DNA of 47,395 bases. Source: Acidobacteriota bacterium. Lineage in GTDB: Bacteria; Acidobacteriota; Terriglobia; Terriglobales; Acidobacteriaceae. Every line of letters begins with the position of its first letter. Position 1 is the first letter of the stretch. Of the stretch, positions 25,840 to 34,619 are shown piece after piece. A program made the translations under genes and the position numbers. The notes beneath the pieces were generated by a model that did not search any database, was not told where the DNA came from, and was given only the letters and a program-made list of their open reading frames with translations. Location of the stretch: positions 4,026 through 51,420 of the forward strand of contig JAFDVV010000019.1 of assembly GCA_018268775.1 (NCBI GenBank), read 5' to 3'.

Positions 25840-26790
25840 TCAAGATGTGGCGGTTGCCTCTGTCTTTGGCCAGATCAACTCCGCCGCCAGGGCGACCAGA
25901 GCAACCCAGTAGAGGTCGGCACCCAGCAGATGGACGATCTGCATCCACGTTGGGGCCAACAGGACGACGTCTGCAATTCCAAGAAGAAGTTGTACGCCAA
26001 GCAGAACGGCTACGGCCGTGGCGAGCCGCCCCGCGCCTGCGCGACGGGCGTGCGATATGAGCCACAACACGAACGCCGCAGCGACGATTGCACTAAGCGG
26101 ATGGACTCCGCGCAAACGCAGCAGAAGAGGTGAGGAGGACGAGAGGTCTTGCTCCATGGCTGTGCGCAGCGACGAGGCAGGGAAGAGCGTGTCGCCCAGT
26201 GCGGCCAGCGAGCCGCTGACGCCGACTACGAGCGTCGCCACGAGACCTGTGATCGTCCATGCGGACTTTGCTCCGCGCAGGCGCAACTCGCGCGTCATCT
26301 GCCCGGTGCCCAACAGGATGGCCGTCAAGGTCAACGCGCCGAGCAACAGCAGCGTGTTGCTCAGATGGATCGACAGCATAACTACGCGACCCGTGGACTG
26401 GTTGCCGGTCACGTAGCCCAGTTTCACGAGCAATGCGCCGAGAAGCGCTTCGTTCAGCAACAGGACCGTTGAAGCGACTGCGGCCGCTCGCGCCGCTTGC
26501 CCTTTGATCGTGGCGCGGAAGGTCCAAATCAGTAAGGCAAGCATCGCAAAGGTCGCGCCACCGGTCATGCAACGATGCGTGAATTCGATGACAGTGTCGA
26601 CGCGTGGTGACAACGGAACGACCTGGCCGTTACATAAGGGCCAATGGTTGCCACAGCCCGCGCCCGATCCGGTGGCGCGAACTAACGCTCCCCACAGAAT
26701 GACCAGGACGTTGTATCCCACCACACCCCATGCGAAGATGTTCAGCGCGGGCGATGGGTGCTTTACCGGAGTCGCAGATATCGTTGCCAT
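25840..26790 (-). CDS. ctaA: Heme A synthase (CtaA/COX15 family)
   Basis: Inner-membrane enzyme of 316 residues that oxidises the C8 methyl of heme O to give heme A for aa3-type cytochrome oxidases. About eight transmembrane segments are visible. The first extracytoplasmic loop has the GSGAGCGNHWPLCNG motif with the Cys pair seen in many bacterial CtaA proteins. The heme-ligand His lie in VIEFTHRCMTGG, SIHLSNTLLLLGAL, RGVHPLSAIVAA and MQIVHLLGADLYWV, the four conserved His positions. It ends at a shared terminator. It lies 85 bases after proC on the same strand. No oxidase genes are in the window. Confidence 0.92.
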   Translation of the reverse strand: MATISATPVKHPSPALNIFAWGVVGYNVLVILWGALVRATGSGAGCGNHWPLCNGQVVPLSPRVDTVIEFTHRCMTGGATFAMLALLIWTFRATIKGQAARAAAVASTVLLLNEALLGALLVKLGYVTGNQSTGRVVMLSIHLSNTLLLLGALTLTAILLGTGQMTRELRLRGAKSAWTITGLVATLVVGVSGSLAALGDTLFPASSLRTAMEQDLSSSSPLLLRLRGVHPLSAIVAAAFVLWLISHARRAGAGRLATAVAVLLGVQLLLGIADVVLLAPTWMQIVHLLGADLYWVALVALAAELIWPKTEATATS

Positions 26791-26875
26791 GCCTTTATTC
26801 TATGACCCAACGACGAGGCGCGACTCCTGAGGCGATTGCCGCGCCTGTACCTTCATCAAAGGTGTTCAAAACCTC

Positions 26876-27730
26876 TTACCCGCTGGCCAACTCCTTCGCT
26901 CGTTGTGTAGCCCGCTTTACGGCCTTGATCAGGGTCACGCGCAGGCCGCCCTCTTCCAGTTCGAGGATTCCATCGACGGTACAACCGGCTGGAGTTGTGA
27001 CGGCATCTTTTAGCAGCGCCGGATGATAGCCCGTCTCCAGCACCATACGGGCGGAACCGAGCGTCGTCTGCGCGGCAAGCAGCGTAGCCACGTCTCGGGG
27101 CAGTCCGACGTTGACCCCAGCTTCGGCCAGGGCCTCGATGATGATGTAGATAAAGGCAGGCCCGGAGCCTGAGAGGCCGGTTACGGCGTCCATGTGCTTC
27201 TCATCGACGACCACCGTGCGGCCGACCGTCTGGAAGATCTTCTGCGCAATCGCCATCTGCTCGGCAGAGACAAACCGGCCAGCGCACAGCGCCGTAATTC
27301 CCGCCGCAAGCGTTGCAGGCGTATTGGGCATGGCGCGAACGGCGGCGAGTTTGCAGCCCGCGGCGTCCTCAATGCTGCGGGTCTTTACCGACGCTGCAAA
27401 CGAGAGCAGCATCTTCTCAGGAGTCAGGGCAGGCCTGATCTCTTCGATCAGCGCCGGTACCTGGATGGGCTTCACACCCAGCAGGATCACGTCGGCCTGC
27501 TGGGCTGCTGCCAGATTGTCCGTCGTCACTTCGACGCCAAACTGCGCCGAAAGCGCCTGGGCACGTTCGGGGTGGTGGACGGTAGCAAAGAGTTGATCCT
27601 GCGAGAGCAGGTTGTTCTTCAAAAAGGCCTGCAACAGAATGCCGCCCATCTTGCCTGTTCCGAGAATGGCGACACGGACTCCCGGAAGCGCCGGGGCCGC
27701 TGCAATGAAATCGTACGTTTCCTCGCTCAT
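26876..27730 (-). CDS. proC: Pyrroline-5-carboxylate reductase
   Basis: ProC of 284 residues reduces 1-pyrroline-5-carboxylate to proline with NAD(P)H, the last step of proline synthesis. The Rossmann motif VAILGTGKMGGILLQAF starts near residue 20. VILLGVKPIQVP, RAMPNTPATLAAGITALCAG and the C-terminal dimerisation segment VTGLSGSGPAFIYIIIEALAEAGV...TTLGSARM with PGG-like TTPAGCTVDGI are all typical. Length is normal for the family. It starts 23 bases after the stop of the DUF885 gene, so it is probably co-transcribed with it; the functional link is unclear. Confidence 0.95.
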   Translation of the reverse strand: MSEETYDFIAAAPALPGVRVAILGTGKMGGILLQAFLKNNLLSQDQLFATVHHPERAQALSAQFGVEVTTDNLAAAQQADVILLGVKPIQVPALIEEIRPALTPEKMLLSFAASVKTRSIEDAAGCKLAAVRAMPNTPATLAAGITALCAGRFVSAEQMAIAQKIFQTVGRTVVVDEKHMDAVTGLSGSGPAFIYIIIEALAEAGVNVGLPRDVATLLAAQTTLGSARMVLETGYHPALLKDAVTTPAGCTVDGILELEEGGLRVTLIKAVKRATQRAKELASG

Positions 27731-27753
27731 ACCAAAAGGCTATCAGACTGCGG

Positions 27754-29541
27754 CTATCTCTTCTGGGCTGCGATCCAAGTGTCTACCTGACGCTCCAGAA
27801 CATCGAGCGGCAACGCTCCTGAGTCCAACACGACATCGTGGAAGGCCTTCAGATCGAACTTCGGCCCGAGCGCAGTCTCGGCCTTCTTCCGCAGCTCCAG
27901 TATCTTCAACTGTCCTATCTTGTAGCCAAGCGCCTGACCGGGCCATGCGATGTAGCGGTCGACCTCGGCCTGCACGTTGGTCTCGTCGATGGCGGAGTGG
28001 TCGTGGAAGTAGTCCACCATCTGCTGCCGCGTCCAGTGTTGAGAGTGGACTCCGGTGTCGACGACCAGGCGGATCGCGCGCCAGATATCTCCCTCCAGCC
28101 GCCCGTAGTCGCTGTAGGGGTCCTGGAAGAAGCCGATCTCTTTGCCGAGCCGTTCGCTGTAGAGTCCCCAGCCTTCGGTGTATGCCGTGTAGTAGGAGTT
28201 CTTGCGGAACTGAGGCAGGCCGGTAAGCTCCTGCGAGATGGCGATCTGCAGATGATGTCCGGGGACACCCTCGTGATACGACACCGTCTCCACCGGGGCC
28301 AGCGACCGCTCCGTCGCGTTATAGGTATTCACGTAGACACGGCCGGGGCGCTTTCCATCGAGGCTTGGTGGGTTGTAGTAGGCAGCAGCCTGGTCCTTCT
28401 CGATGAAGGCAGGCACGGGGACGACCTCCAGCTTTGCTTTAGGAAGCGTCCCGAAGAGCCCAGGCAGTTTGGGCTCCATCTGGGCGATGTAGCCCTTGTA
28501 TGCATCGAGAAGGGCTTCGCGGGAGGCCGGATGCTCCTTCGGGTTGGTCTTTAGTGCTGCGCTGAAGCTTTTAATATCGGAGAAGCCGAGTTTCCTGACG
28601 ATGGCCAGCATCTCCGCTTCATCGCGCTTCACCTCATCCAGGCCAACCTGATGAATCTCGGCGGGAGTCTTGTTTGTCGTAGTGCTCTGGCGAACGCGGA
28701 AGGAGTAGTAGGCATCGCCGTCAGGAAGCGCCCACGCGCCAGGGTCCTTGCGTCCGGCCGGTACATACTGCGCCTTCAGGAACTTTGCGAACCGTTGATA
28801 CATAGGAAGCACATCGGTGGAGATGGCCTCCAACATCTCGGCGGAGATTCGCTTCTGGTCGGCCGCACCGATCGATGCGGGAAACTTCTTCAGTGGCCGT
28901 GCAAAGGGACTGTCTGCCGGCTTCTGCGCGGCCAAAGTTTCCGTTTGTGTGACTACCTTCTCCAGAAGGTAAGCAGGGGGAACGCGCCTTTCGTCCATAC
29001 CCAACTGCATGTTGGTCATGTTCTGCGAAAAGACGGTGGGAATCTTCTTCAGGCGGGCGATGTAATCGTCGTAGTCCTTGACCGTGTCGAAGGAGAGGTC
29101 GTCCACCATGCGTGGCAGGTCGGTATGGAAGCCAGTGAACTGGTTCACAGGCATCTCCCATTCCTTGTAGCGGGCCCCCTCCTGCTCGTCGGTCAGTTCG
29201 CGAACCATCAGGTCGCGCGACAGGACCTCCTGTGGGGCCAGTCCGGTGACGTCGATCTCTCCTAGACGCTCAAGAAACGCACGGCCACGGGCCAACGAGG
29301 CGTTGACCGCCTGCACTGAGTAGTCTGTGAGCTGGTCGTTGTAACGCTTGTCGCCAAGGGCCGAGGCGTACTCCGGCGAGTGCTTCATCCGATCGTCCCA
29401 TATCTCTGCAAAGAGAGCCGACAGCACCTTGCTACGCTCAGCCTCAGTCTGCCGCACGGGGGATGCCGGGGGTGCCTGTTGCGCAACGAGAGGGAAGCAG
29501 CCAGCGACAACGAAGGAGACAACAGAGAGTAGCGTCTTCAC
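27754..29541 (-). CDS. DUF885-family zinc-protease-like lipoprotein
   Basis: About 595 residues of the DUF885 family (PF05960), related to M32-like gluzincins and found secreted in many Acidobacteriota. The key motif is VSYHEGVPGHHLQIAIS, an HExxxH-type zinc site variant, with YTEGWGLYSERL downstream supplying the expected Glu. I prefer the GTG at 29541, five bases after GAGG, because it yields MKTLLSVVSFVVAGCF, a lipoprotein signal with lipobox VAGC. A start at 29580 would bury this. The rest is helical with no transmembrane segment. It precedes proC by 23 bases and follows the sigma-54-activator-like gene. Peptidase activity is probable but not proven for this family. Confidence 0.82.
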   Translation of the reverse strand: MKTLLSVVSFVVAGCFPLVAQQAPPASPVRQTEAERSKVLSALFAEIWDDRMKHSPEYASALGDKRYNDQLTDYSVQAVNASLARGRAFLERLGEIDVTGLAPQEVLSRDLMVRELTDEQEGARYKEWEMPVNQFTGFHTDLPRMVDDLSFDTVKDYDDYIARLKKIPTVFSQNMTNMQLGMDERRVPPAYLLEKVVTQTETLAAQKPADSPFARPLKKFPASIGAADQKRISAEMLEAISTDVLPMYQRFAKFLKAQYVPAGRKDPGAWALPDGDAYYSFRVRQSTTTNKTPAEIHQVGLDEVKRDEAEMLAIVRKLGFSDIKSFSAALKTNPKEHPASREALLDAYKGYIAQMEPKLPGLFGTLPKAKLEVVPVPAFIEKDQAAAYYNPPSLDGKRPGRVYVNTYNATERSLAPVETVSYHEGVPGHHLQIAISQELTGLPQFRKNSYYTAYTEGWGLYSERLGKEIGFFQDPYSDYGRLEGDIWRAIRLVVDTGVHSQHWTRQQMVDYFHDHSAIDETNVQAEVDRYIAWPGQALGYKIGQLKILELRKKAETALGPKFDLKAFHDVVLDSGALPLDVLERQVDTWIAAQKR

Positions 29542-29595
29542 ATGCACCTCAAAAACCACTGGTGCAAGTGTATCGCGCATGTGCGGCGAGGCAAT

Positions 29596-30555
29596 TTACG
29601 CTGCCGGGGGGCCTTCCAGCATCCGGTACAGGGTCGAGCGGCTGATGCCAAGCATCTCGGCCGCGCGTACCTTGTTTCCCGAGCAGGCCTGCAACACCTT
29701 TACAACATGGCGGTCGATGACATCCTGTAGACGCGGAATGCTCGCAGATGGGCCGCCCATCCCGGCATCGCCAAAGGAGGGAGTCAGCTCAGCGATGCAA
29801 ATGTGTTGCGGCCTTAAGATGGCATCGTCGCAAACCAGCACTCCATTGCGCAAGGTGTTTTCCAATTCGCGCACATTCCCTGGCCAGCTATGCCCCATGA
29901 GAAGTCTCAATGTGTCGTCCTGAAGCGCAGGCTCGTCCTTGCTGTAGAGATCGGAAAAACGCCGGACTATCCGGCGCGCGAGCGCGGGGATATCGTCGGG
30001 CCTGTTTCGCAGCGGCTCAATGACGATCTCAATGGCCGCGAGATGATGATAGAGGTCTGGCCGGAAGCGCCCCGCTGCGACCATGCGTTCGAGGTTGTAG
30101 CAGGTCGCAGCGATCATCTTAAACCTGGGCTGGCCCCGCATCTGGAAGTCGAGGGTCTCAAGCAGAAATTGCTGCGCCGGCAGGGGCATCTCCTCCACGC
30201 TGTCGAGAAAAAATGTCCCGCTGCGCTGTGTCCCCATCAAGTGCCACGGAGAACCAGTTGTGGCCGTCCCTTCACCGTGGATACCGTCAGCCAGAGACGC
30301 TCCATGACAATGAACGAAGGAGGCGCGTTCGCCCCCGCTGCGGTCATGCAGCGCGCGTGCCGCCAACTCCTTGCCCGTTCCGATCTCACCCCGCAACAAC
30401 AGAGTTCTGAAGTGCGGGCCGATGCGGTCGATCTTCTGCCGTAGGCGCTGTGTGGCCGCGCTGTCGCCAACCAGTTCGTAGCCGGCGATCTCATCCGGCG
30501 GAGAAGAGAGGCCGAAACCGGGGAAGTGGCCCAGTGCTTGTCCTGAGATTGGCAT
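29596..30555 (-). CDS. Degenerate sigma-54-activator-like AAA+ / Fis-HTH protein
   Basis: This 319-residue protein resembles a bacterial enhancer-binding protein without a receiver domain. Walker A is GEIGTGKE (residues 56-63). The Arg-finger segment RFRPDLYHHL, sensor-like PLRNRPDDIPALA, HSWPGNVRELENTL and a Fis-type HTH (GNKVRAAEMLGISRSTLYRM, about 290-312) are all in place. The region that should carry GAFTGA, the loop that contacts sigma-54, is replaced by a shorter Gly/Thr-rich stretch (GIHGEGTATTGSPW). Walker B reads FFLDSVEE (D118, S119) where FLDE is usual, so the catalytic Glu is missing. It probably does not activate sigma-54 promoters and may instead bind DNA as a repressor or co-regulator. 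The residues 1-22 N-terminus has no recognisable sensor. Confidence 0.82.
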   Translation of the reverse strand: MPISGQALGHFPGFGLSSPPDEIAGYELVGDSAATQRLRQKIDRIGPHFRTLLLRGEIGTGKELAARALHDRSGGERASFVHCHGASLADGIHGEGTATTGSPWHLMGTQRSGTFFLDSVEEMPLPAQQFLLETLDFQMRGQPRFKMIAATCYNLERMVAAGRFRPDLYHHLAAIEIVIEPLRNRPDDIPALARRIVRRFSDLYSKDEPALQDDTLRLLMGHSWPGNVRELENTLRNGVLVCDDAILRPQHICIAELTPSFGDAGMGGPSASIPRLQDVIDRHVVKVLQACSGNKVRAAEMLGISRSTLYRMLEGPPAA

Positions 30556-30604
30556 GGCTACTGCATGTATCGGCAGAGTTGCCGGTCAGATGAGACCCGC
30601 TTAA

Positions 30605-30643
30605 CGAAAAAGCCGGATACTGCATGGCGCAGCATCCGGGCTT
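30605..30643 (-). terminator. Terminator of the bacilliredoxin gene
   Basis: Read on the minus strand, a stem of about 14 base pairs (30643-30629 with 30623-30610; one bulge, one mismatch, loop of 5) is followed by TTTTTCG. It lies just past the bacilliredoxin stop. Confidence 0.8.
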
Positions 30644-30660
30644 GTTCAATCAGAAACGAC

Positions 30661-31086
30661 TTAAGCGGTTGTCTGCGCGCAGTAGGTATCGAACGCGCGC
30701 GTCAGTTCCTGTGCGATGGCCGGGGCGGTCGATGTCTCGATCGCCGAACGCTGCATCAGGTACACAAGCTGGCCGTCGCGAAGAATTGCGATCGCCGGGG
30801 ATGTAGGAGGATGTCCGCCAAAGTAGCTGCGGGCGCGCTCGGTTGCCTCGCGATCTTGCCCTGCGAACACAGTGATCGAGTGGTCCGGCTTCGCCGTGTG
30901 CTGCATCGCCATGCGGACGCCGGGCCGCATCTTGCCTGCGGCGCACCCGCAGATGGAGTTGACGACGACCATCGTGGTTCCTGGCTTTGCAAGTGCTGCG
31001 TCCACCTCGGCGGCAGTGCGCGCCTCGCCCAGTCCGGAGCGGGTAAGCTCCTCGCGCATCGGAATTACCATAATCTCTGGATACAT
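30661..31086 (-). CDS. BrxA/BrxB-family bacilliredoxin
   Basis: This 141-residue thioredoxin-fold protein is of the BrxA/BrxB (YphP/YqiW) family. These remove bacillithiol from S-bacillithiolated proteins in Firmicutes and are also found in Acidobacteriota and Bacteroidota. The active site is CGC (C46-G47-C48) in NSICGCAAGKMRPG, followed by HTVKPD-like HTAKPDHSITVFAGQD and a PPTSPAIAILRDG cis-Pro region. MYPEIMVIPMREELTRSG is the typical N-terminus. GGGGGAGAT stands directly before the ATG. It is a single gene with its own terminator. Whether bacillithiol exists in this organism cannot be judged from the window. Confidence 0.93.
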   Translation of the reverse strand: MYPEIMVIPMREELTRSGLGEARTAAEVDAALAKPGTTMVVVNSICGCAAGKMRPGVRMAMQHTAKPDHSITVFAGQDREATERARSYFGGHPPTSPAIAILRDGQLVYLMQRSAIETSTAPAIAQELTRAFDTYCAQTTA

Positions 31087-31261
31087 ATCTCCCCCTTGGT
31101 AACGGCCACCATCGTCGCAAAATGCGTAAATTTCAGAACTGCAAGCGGCTGATTAAGATTGTAACGGCCTGCTACTCCCCGCGCCACTCCGAGCCAGGCG
31201 TGGAGCTTTACCCATTCAAATGGCCTTCTCTAAACTTCTTTCATCTCGAAAGGTCAGGCGC

Positions 31262-32341
31262 GTGACCCGCAATGATAATCTCAGTCCCGTGCCATCCGTA
31301 AACATCAGGCAGGACGTGCCCCTGGCCCCCTATACCACCTTCGGGATCGGCGGCCCAGCCGCTTACTTTGCCGAGATCGCCAGCGAGACGGAGCTGGTCG
31401 AGGCCGTGAACTTTGCGCGCGAGCGCCAGCTTGAGATCTTTACACTCGGCGGCGGCAGCAATCTGCTGATTCCCGACAGAGGTTTTGACGGCCTCGTGCT
31501 TCACATCGCGATGAACGGGCCCACCGAAATTACGATAGATGCCGATACCGCGCTCCATACCGTGGCCGCAGGGGTTGAGTGGAACTCATTTGTGCTCTCG
31601 GTCTGCCAGGAAGAGATCAGCGGGGTTGAGTGTCTTGCCGGCATCCCCGGCTTCGTGGGGGGAACGCCTGTCCAGAACGTAGGTGCCTACGGGCAGGAGG
31701 TCTCGCAGACAATTGCCTCTGTCCGCGCGCTCGATCTTGAGTCCATGGCCTTTGTCGACATCCCCGCCGACCAGTGCGGGTTCGCATATCGTCGCAGCAT
31801 CTTCAACTCAACGCATCGCGGCCGCTACATCGTCACGGCAGTTACCTTTCGCTTCGACCTCTCTCAGAGACCGCGCCTGACCTACGCCGACCTCACGCGG
31901 CACTTCGGCGATGCGCAGCCGACGCCCATCGAGGTCTACCTCGCTGTCCGCGCGATACGGCACGGCAAGGGGATGCTCATCGTCGAAGGAGAACCCGATT
32001 CGCGCAGCGCGGGATCATTCTTCAAGAATCCGGTCGTACCGCGCGAAGCATTAAATCGCATCGCCTCATCGCTCCATCTGGAAGTCGAAGAGATCCCTCA
32101 TTGGCCCGCCGGTAGCGACAGCGTTAAGCTGCCCGCCGCCTGGCTGCTGGAGCGCGCTGGATTTGTGAAGGGCTACACCATGGGGAAGGCGGGAATCTCT
32201 TCGCGTCATACCCTCGCACTCATCAACAAAGGCAGCGCCAGCGCAGCGGATATCTTCGCTCTGCGCGATACGATCCAGGCAAAGGTGAAGGACTTGTTCG
32301 ATATCCAACTCGAGCAGGAGCCAGTGCAGCCCGGCTCTTAG
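31262..32341 (+). CDS. murB: UDP-N-acetylenolpyruvoylglucosamine reductase
   Basis: MurB (about 359 residues) reduces the enolpyruvyl group of UDP-GlcNAc-enolpyruvate to UDP-MurNAc, using FAD and NADPH, in peptidoglycan precursor synthesis. The FAD-binding part has LAPYTTFGIGGPA, LGGGSNLLIPD and GVECLAGIPGFVGGTPVQNVGAYGQE. The catalytic Ser lies in SAGSFFKNPV, and the C-terminus has AAWLLERAGFVKG and HTLALINKG. I prefer the GTG at 31262, 8 bases after AAAGG. An ATG at 31220 (14 residues more) has its nearest GGAG 14 bases away. It is convergent with modC, with only six bases between the stops. Confidence 0.93.
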   Translation: MTRNDNLSPVPSVNIRQDVPLAPYTTFGIGGPAAYFAEIASETELVEAVNFARERQLEIFTLGGGSNLLIPDRGFDGLVLHIAMNGPTEITIDADTALHTVAAGVEWNSFVLSVCQEEISGVECLAGIPGFVGGTPVQNVGAYGQEVSQTIASVRALDLESMAFVDIPADQCGFAYRRSIFNSTHRGRYIVTAVTFRFDLSQRPRLTYADLTRHFGDAQPTPIEVYLAVRAIRHGKGMLIVEGEPDSRSAGSFFKNPVVPREALNRIASSLHLEVEEIPHWPAGSDSVKLPAAWLLERAGFVKGYTMGKAGISSRHTLALINKGSASAADIFALRDTIQAKVKDLFDIQLEQEPVQPGS

Positions 32342-32347
32342 TTGCTG

Positions 32348-33082
32348 TTAAGTGATTTGCGCGAGCAGACGATCACGTTCTCTCGCCAGCACCGTGCGTG
32401 CCTGGCCTTGATCGACGATGCGCCCGCCTTCGATCTTCAGCACGTTCGCTTTTAGCTGGAAGGTTTCACCGATACTGTGTGTCACTGAGAGCACCGGGAT
32501 ATTCCATTGCTCCGTCCAGCGCACCAGTTCCACGAGGATTTCGTCACGCATGACTGCGTCGAGTCCCGTAAGCGGCTCGTCGAGCAAAAGCAGTGGGCGC
32601 TTCGCTCCGTCACACGCCGACGCGGAGACCAGCGCGCGGCACACCGACACTCGCTGCGCTTCGCCCCCACTCAGGTCGCGCGGCATTCTATCCCCCAGGC
32701 GAAGCAGTTGGAATGCGGCCATTGCCTGATCGGCGATCTCGCGTGCATCCTTCTCTCCAGATGACCGGGTGCATCCATACAGAATGTTTTTCAGCACGGT
32801 CTTGTGCGGAAACAGCCGTGCTGCCTGTGCCGCGCTGCGCATGGGACGCAGGTGGGTCGGCATGGATTGACTTGCCGAAGAGTCGAAGACCGTCTCTCCA
32901 TCGATCACGATCCGTCCCTCATCCGGTGTTACAAACCCCGCGACCGCGCGCAGCACGGTTGTCTTTCCGCTACCCGATGGGCCGAAGAGCACCGTCCACG
33001 GCCGCGTCGTCTCAAACGCTACGTCGAGCGCCAACGCGCCAACGCGATGTTTCAGGCGTACGGAAAGCGCAGTATCAGACAA
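32348..33082 (-). CDS. modC: Molybdate ABC transporter ATP-binding protein
   Basis: ATPase of 244 residues driving molybdate import. Walker A is FGPSGSGKTT, the Q-loop region is RSAAQAARLFPHKTV, the signature LSGGEAQRVSVCRAL is intact, Walker B is LLLLDEPLTGLD, and the switch His is in VTHSIGE. It is shorter than E. coli ModC (about 350) because it lacks the C-terminal molybdate-binding TOBE domain. Its start overlaps the end of modB by 8 bases, so translation is coupled. It is the last gene of modABC. Confidence 0.9.
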   Translation of the reverse strand: MSDTALSVRLKHRVGALALDVAFETTRPWTVLFGPSGSGKTTVLRAVAGFVTPDEGRIVIDGETVFDSSASQSMPTHLRPMRSAAQAARLFPHKTVLKNILYGCTRSSGEKDAREIADQAMAAFQLLRLGDRMPRDLSGGEAQRVSVCRALVSASACDGAKRPLLLLDEPLTGLDAVMRDEILVELVRWTEQWNIPVLSVTHSIGETFQLKANVLKIEGGRIVDQGQARTVLARERDRLLAQIT

Positions 33083-33758
33083 CGTCAGCCTGCCTTCCGT
33101 CCGTCCTGCGGACCGCGGGCAGCAGATAGATCAGGAGCAACGCCGCGAGTGAGAAGGCAAGCAGCAGAAGTGCCGTGCGGTTTGCCGCAGCGTAGTTGAA
33201 CTCCTGTACCTGGTCGTATAGCGAGATGGAGAGTGTGCGCGTCGCATTGGGGATGTTTCCGCCGATCATCAGCACAACGCCGAACTCGCCGACCGTATGT
33301 GTGAATGCCAGCACGGCACTCGTCAGCAGCGAGGCTCGTGAGAGAGGTAACACTGTGGAAAAGAAGATCGCTCGCGGCGAGGCCCCCAGCCCTGCTGCCG
33401 CTTCAATGTATCCGCGGTCGACACCTCTGAAGCCAGCAACAAGAGGTTGCACCGCAAACGGGATGCTGTAGAGCACCGATCCAACGAGCAATCCGGAAAA
33501 GCTGAACGCGAGCGGATGTCCCAGCAAGTGGATCAGCAAGCGTCCAGGCGCGGTCAAGGGCCCCATTGCGATCAGCAGATAGTATCCGAGCACGGTAGGC
33601 GGAAGAACCAATGGAAGCGCGACGACGGCCTGCACAAGGGCGCGTCCGACGCTGTGTCCCGACGCGATCCACCAGGCCAGCGGCACGGCAATCGCCACCA
33701 GGACCGCCGTCGTACTTGCTGCCAGCTTCAGTGTCAGCCAAAGCGCTTCGCTATCCAT
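33075..33758 (-). CDS. modB: Molybdate ABC transporter permease
   Basis: Inner-membrane permease of 227 residues with about five transmembrane segments. The family signature region, the EAA loop that docks to ModC, is EAAAGLGASPRAIFFSTVLPLSR. The preceding LPPTVLGYYLLIAMG and the following FTHTVGEFGVVLMIGGNIPNATRTLSI are characteristic of ModB. It lies 30 bases after modA and overlaps modC by 8 bases. Confidence 0.93.
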   Translation of the reverse strand: MDSEALWLTLKLAASTTAVLVAIAVPLAWWIASGHSVGRALVQAVVALPLVLPPTVLGYYLLIAMGPLTAPGRLLIHLLGHPLAFSFSGLLVGSVLYSIPFAVQPLVAGFRGVDRGYIEAAAGLGASPRAIFFSTVLPLSRASLLTSAVLAFTHTVGEFGVVLMIGGNIPNATRTLSISLYDQVQEFNYAAANRTALLLLAFSLAALLLIYLLPAVRRTDGRQADVV

Positions 33759-33788
33759 ACATGCGCAAGTCTACACAGCCGGGCGTCT

Positions 33789-34619
33789 TTATTTCACTGC
33801 GGCCAGCCCCATCTGCGGCAGGCGCGCCTGGACCTGCGGCGTCAGGAGCCAGTCGAGAAAGTCGTGGGCAGGTATCTTGCGTTCCGAATGCGCCATGACG
33901 ACGGCGCACTGCATGATCGGCGCATACGACGACGTAGGCACCCGGACAAATGTGCCGACTTCCTTGAAGTGCTCCGAACTTGCCGCCGTAAGAGAGATCA
34001 ACCCCAGTTGAGCGTTCCCCGATTCCACAAACTGCGCTGCCTGCGAGATGTTCTCCGCCACAACAAGGTGGGGCTTTACCTTGTCGTACATCTTCAATCG
34101 CTGAAGCGCCATCACCGCGGCGCGGCCATACGGCGCATGAAGATCGTTCGCAATCGCCACGGACGCAACGCGCTTGTCCACCAGGCTGTCCAGCGTAATG
34201 GGCTGCAATGGCGAGTCTTTGCGTGCCCACAGCACCAGTGTCCCCCGCGCGTACTGTGTTGGGGCTTTGCTGTCGGCCAGCCCTGCGGCAACCACCTTCT
34301 CTGGAAAGACAAAGTCGGCGCCCAGAAACAGGTCCATAGGGGCGCCATTCAAAATCTGAGTCGTCAGATTGCCGGACGAGCCAAAGCTGATCGCCAGCCT
34401 GACTCCCGTGGCCTTTTCATAGTCCGCTGCCAGCACAGGCAACACGGGTTGCAGGTCCGATGCCGCTGCTACGTGAAGCTCCTTCGACTGCTGGTTCTGA
34501 GCGTGCAAGATAGGGGAAATCAAGCAAACTGCCGCCAGCATCCGCGCTAAAGCACGGCCAGCTTTTGGCCGGTCTGCGCCTTTGCGATAACCTAGTTGAA
34601 ACCATGAAAGTTGCGACAC
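33789..34619 (-). CDS. modA: Molybdate-binding periplasmic protein
   Basis: Periplasmic substrate-binding protein of 276 residues for molybdate. A long basic N-region and the core LAAVCLISPILHAQ form the signal peptide. The mature protein begins ELHVAAASDLQPVLPVLA, and the oxyanion ligand region ISFGSSGNLTTQILNGAPMDLFLGAD is diagnostic. The start is a GTG at 34619 with GGAG five bases upstream; the only inner ATG (34541) would leave a signal peptide without positive charge. The start therefore lies inside thrC on the other strand, a 16-base head-to-head overlap. It is first in the modABC operon. Confidence 0.92.
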   Translation of the reverse strand: MSQLSWFQLGYRKGADRPKAGRALARMLAAVCLISPILHAQNQQSKELHVAAASDLQPVLPVLAADYEKATGVRLAISFGSSGNLTTQILNGAPMDLFLGADFVFPEKVVAAGLADSKAPTQYARGTLVLWARKDSPLQPITLDSLVDKRVASVAIANDLHAPYGRAAVMALQRLKMYDKVKPHLVVAENISQAAQFVESGNAQLGLISLTAASSEHFKEVGTFVRVPTSSYAPIMQCAVVMAHSERKIPAHDFLDWLLTPQVQARLPQMGLAAVK

